Below are positions 12,812 through 17,996 of a DNA stretch of 17,996 bases, piece by piece. The stretch's first letter is position 1. Each line of letters starts with the position of its first letter. The position numbers were made by a program, and so were the translations under genes. Source of the stretch: an uncultured Candidatus Saccharibacteria bacterium (GTDB lineage Bacteria > Patescibacteriota > Saccharimonadia > Saccharimonadales > UBA4665); NCBI GenBank assembly GCA_903836325.1, contig CAILQE010000007.1, positions 1 through 17,996 on the forward strand, given 5' to 3'. The notes under the pieces were generated by a model that did not search any database, was not told the DNA's origin, and saw only the letters and a program-made list of their open reading frames with translations.

Positions 12812-13794
12812 AGATTAATTTTATACGCTTTAGGTGTAACTTTTCTTCCTTTTGGAGTTCTTTCTAGTAATCCAAGCTGCATTAAGTATGGCTCTATGAA
12901 GTCTTCGATTGTTTGTTTGTCTTCAGAAAGTAAAGCTGAAAGAGTTGCAGCACCAACTGGTCCACCATCGTAGTTGTCGATGATTGCTCTAAGTAAAGCT
13001 CTATCTACACTATCTAAACCATTCTCATCGATTTCTAATAGTTTCAAAGTTTTTTCTGCAATTATCGTATCAATAATCCCGTCACCATTTACATCAGCGT
13101 AATCCCTAACTCTTTTTAGAAGCCTGTTAGCTATTCTTGGAGTAAGCCTAGAACGCTTCGCAAGTTCTTTGGATGCGTCTTTATCTATATTAGTACCTAG
13201 TATGCTTGCAGCTCTATTTATAATTTGTTCTATTTCATCCTCAGAATAGAATTCGAGACGATGAACAATTCCGAATCTATCTCTAAGAGGTGCGGATAGC
13301 GCTCCTGCTCTTGTTGTAGCTCCGATGATAGTAAACTTTGGCAGATCTAGTCTAAGGCTTCTAGCACTGGGCCCTTTGCCTATCATGATATCTAATTTGA
13401 AATCTTCCATTGCAGAATACAGAACTTCTTCAACATTGCTATTTAATCTGTGTATTTCATCGATGAATAAAATATCGTTGTCTTTAAGATTGGTAAGTAA
13501 ACTTGCTAGATCTCCAGTTTTTTCAATTGCAGGTCCAGAAGTAATTCTAATTTGAGCACCCATTTCGTTGGCGATCACAGAAGCCATAGTGGTTTTTCCA
13601 AGTCCAGGTGGCCCATACAAAAGAACATGATCAATAGGTTCATTTCTTTTTTTACTAGCAGTAATAGCCAGTTTTAAATTCTGCTTTAATTTTTCTTGTC
13701 CTATGTAACTTGAAAAATCTCTAGGCCGAAGAGTTATTTCTAATTCTTTTTCTTCTTCTGGTTCTGGTGATGTATCTAATATTCTATCTATCAT
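12808..13794 (-). CDS. ruvB: RuvB, Holliday junction branch migration motor
   Basis: Hexameric AAA+ helicase motor that drives branch migration with RuvA. Counting from the chosen start, it has Walker A GPPGLGKT (61-68), Walker B DEIH (112-115), sensor 1 'GATTRAG', the 'PLRDRFG' arginine-finger segment and the C-terminal winged-helix domain ('GGPVGAATLSALLSED...EPYLMQLGLL...GR'). I place the start at 13794 (MIDRIL), giving 328 residues, because this ATG overlaps the TGA of the preceding gene in an ATGA. An in-frame ATG at 13818 would add only 8 residues (MLGSYIST) and overlap by 28 bp. It is the last gene of the yebC-ruvC-ruvA-aldo/keto reductase-ruvB run. Confidence 0.97.
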   Translation of the reverse strand: MIDRILDTSPEPEEEKELEITLRPRDFSSYIGQEKLKQNLKLAITASKKRNEPIDHVLLYGPPGLGKTTMASVIANEMGAQIRITSGPAIEKTGDLASLLTNLKDNDILFIDEIHRLNSNVEEVLYSAMEDFKLDIMIGKGPSARSLRLDLPKFTIIGATTRAGALSAPLRDRFGIVHRLEFYSEDEIEQIINRAASILGTNIDKDASKELAKRSRLTPRIANRLLKRVRDYADVNGDGIIDTIIAEKTLKLLEIDENGLDSVDRALLRAIIDNYDGGPVGAATLSALLSEDKQTIEDFIEPYLMQLGLLERTPKGRKVTPKAYKINL

Positions 13795-14609
13795 GGTACT
13801 AATGTAGGATCCCAACAAGTCCTAAGATTTTTATCTAGTTTACTTAGTTTCTTCATGTCTTCTTCGTCTAATTTAAAATCAAATATTTCAATATTTTCTT
13901 TGATTCTTTCTGGGTGTGTAGATTTTGGTATAACCACCAGACCTTTTTCTACTAAGAATCTTAGCATAATCTGGGTATATGTTTTTCCGTACTTGCTTGC
14001 AACTTCGCTAACCGTTTTATCATTCATAGCTTTACCGTGTGCGAGCGGAGAATATGCTTCTATTATAATATTGTTTTCTAAGCAGTATTTAATAAGTTCT
14101 GGTTGTTGAAGAAATACATGGAGTTCTACCTGATTTACAGCGGGTATAATTTTTGCATATTTTTTCATTTCTTCAAGATGCCTAATTGTATAGTTGCTAA
14201 CTCCAATAGACTTAGCTCTTCCGCTTTCTTTAATTTCCTCAAGTGCTAACCAGGTTTTTTTTCTAAGTAATGTTACTGGAAAATGTAAAAGAATTAAATC
14301 TAGGTAATCCGTATCTAAATTCCTTAATGATTCATCAAAACTTTTCAAAGCTTTCTTATAACCGAAATTACTTATAAATATTTTAGTTGTTATAAAAAGT
14401 TTTGAACGATCTATCTTAGATTCTTTTATTGCTCTGCCTAAAAATTCTTCATTACCATAAATCTGTGCACTATCGAATAAGGTATATCCGTTTTCAATAG
14501 CAGAATCAAAAGCTACCTTTATTTCTTCGTAGGTTTTGATCTTCCAAAGTCCTAGACCGAATTGTGGAATTTTGTTACCGTCATTTAATTTTATTTCTGG
14601 AATTTTCAT
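13791..14609 (-). CDS. Aldo/keto reductase
   Basis: NAD(P)H-dependent oxidoreductase reducing aldehydes or ketones. The 272 residues form the usual (beta/alpha)8 barrel of the bacterial diketogluconate-reductase-like group. The catalytic tetrad is complete: D46, Y51, K76 and H109 ('FDSAQIYGNEE', 'ITTKI', 'LLHFP'). Further landmarks are 'SIGVSNY' (134-140), 'NQVELH' (159-164) and the cofactor loop 'IPKSTHPERIKEN' (227-239), whose K229, S230 and R235 favour NADPH. The substrate is unknown. It lies between ruvA (2-bp gap) and ruvB (4-bp overlap), an unusual place for a metabolic enzyme. A Shine-Dalgarno sequence (AAGGAT) lies a few nt before the ATG. It is expressed with, and translationally coupled to, recombination genes. 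Confidence 0.94.
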   Translation of the reverse strand: MKIPEIKLNDGNKIPQFGLGLWKIKTYEEIKVAFDSAIENGYTLFDSAQIYGNEEFLGRAIKESKIDRSKLFITTKIFISNFGYKKALKSFDESLRNLDTDYLDLILLHFPVTLLRKKTWLALEEIKESGRAKSIGVSNYTIRHLEEMKKYAKIIPAVNQVELHVFLQQPELIKYCLENNIIIEAYSPLAHGKAMNDKTVSEVASKYGKTYTQIMLRFLVEKGLVVIPKSTHPERIKENIEIFDFKLDEEDMKKLSKLDKNLRTCWDPTLVP

Positions 14610-14611
14610 AT

Positions 14612-15187
14612 TTATCCTTTTAATGCTTCCTTAATTCTCTCGTCTACTGGTAAATTAATATCGACTTTAGAGAGTACCGTAGATGCATCCGACTGAGAAT
14701 ATCCAAGACTCATAAGTCCTAGCAGGGCTTCATCATTAATATTTATACCTCTTCTCGTTAGAACGTTCTCGGCTTCATCAGTGGCAACAAGTCCAACTTT
14801 ATCTCTAAGTTCAACTACCACTTGTTCGGCAGCTCTTTTGCCTACACCTTTTGCTGTAACTAGGAACTTGACGTCTCCTCCGGCAATGGCATTCTTTATT
14901 TCTTGGTCTGATCCAAGACTTAAAATAGAAAGTGCTACTTTAGGACCAACATTCTTAACGCTAATCAATTGATTAAATAGACTCTTAGTAGATTTATATA
15001 CAAATCCATATAGGTCATATGAGTCTTCACGGATATTTTCAAAGATATATAATTTTGTATTTTTGCCAACTTCAAGTTCATCATAATCTTTAGTTGTAAT
15101 ACTTACCAAATAGCCAATACCATTGGTCTCTATAATGACTTTTTCTAATTCTTTTTCTTCTACTCTTCCAGAGATACTTGCAATCAT
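14612..15187 (-). CDS. ruvA: RuvA, Holliday junction binding protein
   Basis: RuvA tetramers hold the four-way junction and load RuvB. The 191 residues show all three domains: an N-terminal OB fold (1-65, 'MIASISGRVEEKE...GIGYLV...YGF'), the double helix-hairpin-helix domain (NVGPK at 79-83 and GVGKR at 114-118) and a C-terminal RuvB-contact domain (about 146-191, 'DEALLGLMSLGYSQSDA'). The length is typical. A perfect TATAAT on the minus strand ends 6 nt before its ATG, so besides read-through from yebC-ruvC it may have its own leaderless transcript. The gap to ruvC is 18 nt and to the next gene 2 nt. Confidence 0.97.
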   Translation of the reverse strand: MIASISGRVEEKELEKVIIETNGIGYLVSITTKDYDELEVGKNTKLYIFENIREDSYDLYGFVYKSTKSLFNQLISVKNVGPKVALSILSLGSDQEIKNAIAGGDVKFLVTAKGVGKRAAEQVVVELRDKVGLVATDEAENVLTRRGININDEALLGLMSLGYSQSDASTVLSKVDINLPVDERIKEALKG

Positions 15188-15193
15188 AGCTAT

Positions 15194-15199
15194 ATTATA
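15194..15199 (-). promoter_or_regulatory. -10 box for leaderless start of ruvA
   Basis: A perfect TATAAT on the minus strand lies in the 18-nt ruvC-ruvA gap, with 6 nt to the ruvA ATG. No Shine-Dalgarno sequence is present in the gap. The -35 would fall within the end of ruvC and is weak. Confidence 0.45.
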
Positions 15200-15205
15200 T
15201 CAATA

Positions 15206-15679
15206 TTAGCTTTTAATATTCATAGCATGTGTAATTGCGGCAGCAAAAGCATCGGCACAATCGTCAGGTTGAGGAGCTTTTTTTAGATTAAGCAGAATTC
15301 TAACCATCTCCTGAATTTGTTTTTTTTCCGCCCTACCATATCCAGTTAATGCCTGTTTAATTTGGAGTGGGGTGTATTCATGTATAGATAATCCGGCTTG
15401 CTGACCGGCTAACATTATCACTCCTCTTGCCTGGGATACACTCATTGCAGTAGTCACATTAGTGGCAAAAAAAAGTTTTTCTACTGACATAAATTCTGGC
15501 TTAGTATCTTTAATGATAGCCGTTAGTTCATCGTAAATTGTGTGTAGTCTTATGGGATCAAAAGTTTTTGCAGGAGTTCTAATTACCCCTCCGTCAACCA
15601 TTTTATATTTACCATCTAATACATCTATTACTCCGAATCCTACAATTGCTGTTCCAGGATCAATGCCTAGAATTCGCAC
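15206..15679 (-). CDS. ruvC: RuvC, Holliday junction resolvase
   Basis: Endonuclease that cuts Holliday junctions symmetrically. The 157 residues have the RNase H-like fold with the four acidic catalytic residues in place: D7 ('GIDPGT'), E67 ('SVEKLF'), D140 and D143 ('QPDDCADAFA'). The conserved 'QIKQALTGYGRAEKKQIQEMV' region (106-126) is also present. It starts with GTG, 4 nt after the yebC stop, with AGGA about 10 nt upstream; no in-frame ATG fits the conserved N-terminus. It is the second gene of the yebC-ruv run. Confidence 0.97.
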   Translation of the reverse strand: MRILGIDPGTAIVGFGVIDVLDGKYKMVDGGVIRTPAKTFDPIRLHTIYDELTAIIKDTKPEFMSVEKLFFATNVTTAMSVSQARGVIMLAGQQAGLSIHEYTPLQIKQALTGYGRAEKKQIQEMVRILLNLKKAPQPDDCADAFAAAITHAMNIKS

Positions 15680-15683
15680 TTTA

Positions 15684-16418
15684 TTAATTTCCTGATTCGT
15701 TTATTAAGTCGTCTTTAATATCGAAGTTTACGTATGTATTAGTAACGTCAGCGTTATCTTCAAGTGCTTCCATCAGATTCATGATCTTGTTTACAGTAGT
15801 CTGATCACTTACTTCAACACTCATGTTTGGAACATAAGTTAACTCTGCATCTAATATCTGATGATCTTTAGAAAGCTTATCTCTTACGGCAGCAAGGTCT
15901 GTGGCCTTAGTATAAATAATAAGTTCACCGTTTTCTTCAACTACATCAACAGCACCTGCATCTAATACTTCGAGCATAAGTTCATCTCCTGAACCTTTGA
16001 TTCTAATTAGTCCTCTTCGGTCAAACATAAATGCCACTGAATTCTTCTCTGCTATATTTCCACCGTGTTTAGTAAATGCCAATCTTACTTCAGGGTAGGT
16101 TCTGTTTATATTGTCCGTAGCTACTTCAACTAATATAGCTACTCCGCCGGGTCCGTATCCTTCATATAGAGCTTCCGTTAAATCACTTAAGGATTTATCT
16201 TTGATTCTATCGATACTTCTCTGAATGTTAGCTTGAGGCATATTAGCCTCCCTAGCTTTATCCATAGCTATTCTTAGTGAAAAATTAGTATCTGGATCTG
16301 TACCATTTCTAGCTGCGATTGCGATTCCGTTCCCTAATCTTGTAAATAGAGCGCCGCGAGCTGCGTCTTTAGCGCCTTTTTGTCTTTTGATTGTTGACCA
16401 TTTTGAATGACCGCTCAA
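15684..16418 (-). CDS. yebC: YebC/TACO1 family protein
   Basis: Members were long annotated as transcriptional regulators and have more recently been linked to translation of proline-rich stretches. The 244 residues are full length and begin with the family hallmark 'SGHSKWSTIKRQKGAKDAARG'. They continue with 'GGNIAEKNSVAFMFDRRGLI' (about 115-134) and the C-terminal 'VPNMSVEV' (about 202-209). The start codon is TTG at 16418: the hallmark N-terminus begins right there and no ATG lies nearby. A GGA-containing Shine-Dalgarno sequence is about 9 nt upstream. It leads the run with ruvC, ruvA, the aldo/keto reductase gene and ruvB; yebC next to ruvC is a common bacterial gene order. Confidence 0.96.
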   Translation of the reverse strand: MSGHSKWSTIKRQKGAKDAARGALFTRLGNGIAIAARNGTDPDTNFSLRIAMDKAREANMPQANIQRSIDRIKDKSLSDLTEALYEGYGPGGVAILVEVATDNINRTYPEVRLAFTKHGGNIAEKNSVAFMFDRRGLIRIKGSGDELMLEVLDAGAVDVVEENGELIIYTKATDLAAVRDKLSKDHQILDAELTYVPNMSVEVSDQTTVNKIMNLMEALEDNADVTNTYVNFDIKDDLINESGN

Positions 16419-16446
16419 GGGTATATTTCCTGTTTATCTATCTGTT

Positions 16447-16479
16447 ACTATATCCTATTCTTTACTTGAAATAAAGTAA
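16447..16479 (-). promoter_or_regulatory. yebC-ruv promoter region with motif shared with recA
   Basis: On the minus strand TATAGT (16452-16447) sits in GGATATAGTA, identical over 10 nt to the recA promoter. Upstream, AGTAAAGA is also shared with recA, though at a distance 4 nt shorter. An interrupted inverted repeat TTACTT/AAGTAA (16462-16467 and 16474-16479) covers the area where the -35 should be; no good -35 hexamer is seen. Confidence 0.4.
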
Positions 16480-16505
16480 TTGTTATTGAAGTTATAAAAA
16501 TGCTA

Positions 16506-16533
16506 TTGTTTATTTTTCTACAAGGACTACAAT
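16506..16533 (+). promoter_or_regulatory. Candidate promoter of the L,D-transpeptidase gene
   Basis: TTGTTT (16506-16511) and TACAAT (16528-16533) are spaced by 16 nt. Transcription would start near 16540, leaving a leader of about 68 nt that ends in a strong Shine-Dalgarno sequence. Confidence 0.5.
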
Positions 16534-16607
16534 AATATTAAAGTCTTAACATTAGATAACATAAAAATAAAAATAAGACTTAGTGTGAAAAACAAAGAGG
16601 GGCAATA

Positions 16608-17723
16608 ATGGCACAATCCATGGGTGTTAATGGAGTTGCTGTTGGTAATGAATTTTTTATACCGGTAAGACGTAAGTCTCCGATACAAGCTATCTATCCA
16701 ACAGTAGCAAATGACGAAGAAGAAATAATCAACGTCAGAACAACCGCAAAGGTTGAAACAAAATCTATAGCTATACCATTTGGTAAGGCATTCTTTAGTA
16801 TTTTTGCCGTAATGATTCTAGTTTCATATAGTCTATTATCCGTTTATTCATTTATGGTGATGGCTAATAATGCCAAATTATTAGCTTCGCAAAATGCTTT
16901 GGCTAAAGAACAGAATATTGCTCTAAATCTGAAGCTTAATCATTCTAAATTCCTTACCAAGCTAAACGGTGTAGAGAATCAGAATATAACCATATCATCC
17001 AATGGACAAACCTTTAAGCTATCTTCTGCCGACATTACTTCTTTAATCGATTCGTCTAAACTTCAAAATAATAAATACTCAATAAACGAATCTGCATTAA
17101 ATAGTTATATAGATAATTTAGTAAACAAAATAAACGTATCTCCAATTAATCGTACGGTTATAACTCATGAAGACGGATCGAGCGTAATTGTAAATAATGG
17201 ATCTAATGGATTTAAATTGGATACAGCTTCAATTAGTTCACTATCATCAGGAATCAAGACTGCATTAAAGAATGGTGGTGGCGCTAACTTTAGCCTTAAT
17301 GGAGTGTCGATACCTTTTACTACAGATAACACCACAGCAGGCTATAAATATTTAATAGAAGGAAATCTAACTTCTAAAATGCTCTATGCGTATCAAGACG
17401 GAGTACTTGTAAAGAGCTTTCAAATGAGTGCAGGAAAATCTTCAACTCCAACTCCAGTTGGCACATTCACAATTTGGCAGAAAGTTAGAAGCGTAAACAT
17501 GTGGGGATACAATCCTGATGGCAGTAAATACAATCAGCCAAAGGTTCCTTATGTAATGTATTTTGATAAGAATGGTGATGCGGTTCACGGAAACTACTGG
17601 AGACCAGATAGCGTCTTTGGAAACGTTAACACATCTCATGGATGCTTAGGTCTAAGAGTGGCGGATTCAGCATGGGTGTACGACTGGGCTCCTATTGGAA
17701 CCACAGTTGTAACTCATTACTAA
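16608..17723 (+). CDS. Membrane-anchored YkuD-type L,D-transpeptidase
   Basis: Enzyme that cross-links peptidoglycan stem peptides (3-3 links) or attaches proteins to them, acting outside the membrane. The 371 residues comprise a cytoplasmic N-terminus of about 58 residues, one membrane helix (about 60-84), a middle region (about 105-240) that fits the PG_binding_4-like domain often placed before YkuD, and the C-terminal YkuD domain (about 246-371). The catalytic motif is clear: H327 ('VHGNYW') and 'SHGCLGLR' with H344, G345 and nucleophile C346. 'TPTPVGTFTIW' (280-290) is another family mark. A strong Shine-Dalgarno sequence (GAGGGG) lies 5 nt before the ATG. The cytoplasmic tail is long for this family. 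The stop overlaps that of the convergent gene by 4 bp. Confidence 0.94.
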   Translation: MAQSMGVNGVAVGNEFFIPVRRKSPIQAIYPTVANDEEEIINVRTTAKVETKSIAIPFGKAFFSIFAVMILVSYSLLSVYSFMVMANNAKLLASQNALAKEQNIALNLKLNHSKFLTKLNGVENQNITISSNGQTFKLSSADITSLIDSSKLQNNKYSINESALNSYIDNLVNKINVSPINRTVITHEDGSSVIVNNGSNGFKLDTASISSLSSGIKTALKNGGGANFSLNGVSIPFTTDNTTAGYKYLIEGNLTSKMLYAYQDGVLVKSFQMSAGKSSTPTPVGTFTIWQKVRSVNMWGYNPDGSKYNQPKVPYVMYFDKNGDAVHGNYWRPDSVFGNVNTSHGCLGLRVADSAWVYDWAPIGTTVVTHY

Positions 17724-17996
17724 TTATTTTGTTGTCTGATTTTCTTGAATTGTCTAAATGCTATAAAACTAGATAATCCTGCAATAGCGAAAGACTCGGC
17801 CGCATACAAAGCTTCGGAACTAATTTCACCCGGCAACTGATCATGTTCCTGATTCATTTGGGGGGTAAATTCAATATTAGGTGAATTACTTAAATAGTCG
17901 TAGGTTTCAGTGGATGCCTTAGCTGCATGAACACCTCCAATTACAGTAATAGATAGAGCTAGTCCTGCAGCCATTTTTAAAATAGCTCTTGGCCAA
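17720..17996 (-). CDS. Small membrane or exported protein, 5' end possibly cut by window edge
   Basis: The frame ends in TAG at 17722-17720 and is open to the right edge, where codons reading WPRAILK precede the first ATG at 17974. The true start may therefore lie outside the window. From that ATG the product is 84 residues: a hydrophobic segment (about 1-18, ending 'GGVHAAKAS') that looks like a signal peptide or first membrane helix, a polar region (about 20-55), and a second helix (about 58-73) followed by a basic end 'FKKIRQQNN'. This order suggests a short loop outside the membrane held between two helices, or a cleaved signal and a C-terminal anchor. No family is recognised. Confidence 0.6.
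   Translation of the reverse strand, partial: WPRAILKMAAGLALSITVIGGVHAAKASTETYDYLSNSPNIEFTPQMNQEHDQLPGEISSEALYAAESFAIAGLSSFIAFRQFKKIRQQNN

Noticed and set aside
1..17996. CRISPR array, insertion sequence or prophage
   Set aside because: No regularly spaced repeats, transposase, integrase or terminal inverted repeats were seen; the window looks like ordinary core and envelope genes.
1..17996. Alternative genetic code with TGA read as an amino acid
   Set aside because: tsaE and the aldo/keto reductase gene end properly at TGA in ATGA overlaps, and conserved proteins need no in-frame TGA.

Overview
The window is AT-rich, gene-dense bacterial DNA that reads cleanly with the standard bacterial code; TGA acts as a stop, for example in tsaE and the aldo/keto reductase gene. 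The compact gene set, reduced TsaB, RNase Y, recA-recX, a yebC-ruvC-ruvA-ruvB cluster, type IV pilin parts and several small single-pass secreted proteins suggest a small-genome Candidate Phyla Radiation bacterium. Candidatus Saccharibacteria (TM7) is my best guess; this is inferred from gene content and style, with no database search.

Layout. 1-409 (-) is the 5' part of a secreted protein gene cut by the window edge. 507-2111 (+) holds a small membrane-anchored protein and a protein made of three tandem YbjQ-like domains. 2173-4104 (+) is tRNA-His(GTG) followed closely by a heavy-metal-type P-type ATPase. 4101-4721 (-) is a CTP-type lipid/isoprenoid kinase-like membrane protein. 4798-5421 (+) is an anchored protein of unknown function with a near-consensus promoter and a strong terminator. 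5480-6085 (-) is a PQ-loop-like membrane protein. 6197-8881 (-) runs tsaE, tsaB, a long structured leader, RNase Y and tRNA-Pro(TGG). 8922-9440 (+) is a PRC-barrel protein. 9437-11043 (-) is recA-recX. 11212-12811 (+) is a PilB/GspE-like protein without a recognisable Walker A motif, followed by a prepilin. 12808-16418 (-) is yebC-ruvC-ruvA-aldo/keto reductase-ruvB. 16608-17723 (+) is a membrane-anchored L,D-transpeptidase. 17720-17996 (-) is a membrane protein gene cut by the right edge.

How the genes work together. Two clusters serve homologous recombination: recA with its modulator recX, and the Holliday-junction genes ruvA, ruvB and ruvC with yebC. tsaE and tsaB belong to tRNA t6A37 synthesis. 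RNase Y is a membrane-attached mRNA decay enzyme. The L,D-transpeptidase and the secreted proteins concern the cell envelope. The pilus pair suggests an accessory part of a type IV pilus system encoded elsewhere.

Genome-style signals. Several genes have a TATAAT-like box only 6-9 nt before the start codon, which implies leaderless or nearly leaderless mRNAs; others have clear Shine-Dalgarno sequences. Four of five convergent gene pairs overlap by exactly 4 bp at their stop codons, and only one pair is separated by a hairpin terminator. No CRISPR array, insertion sequence, integrase or rRNA gene was seen.
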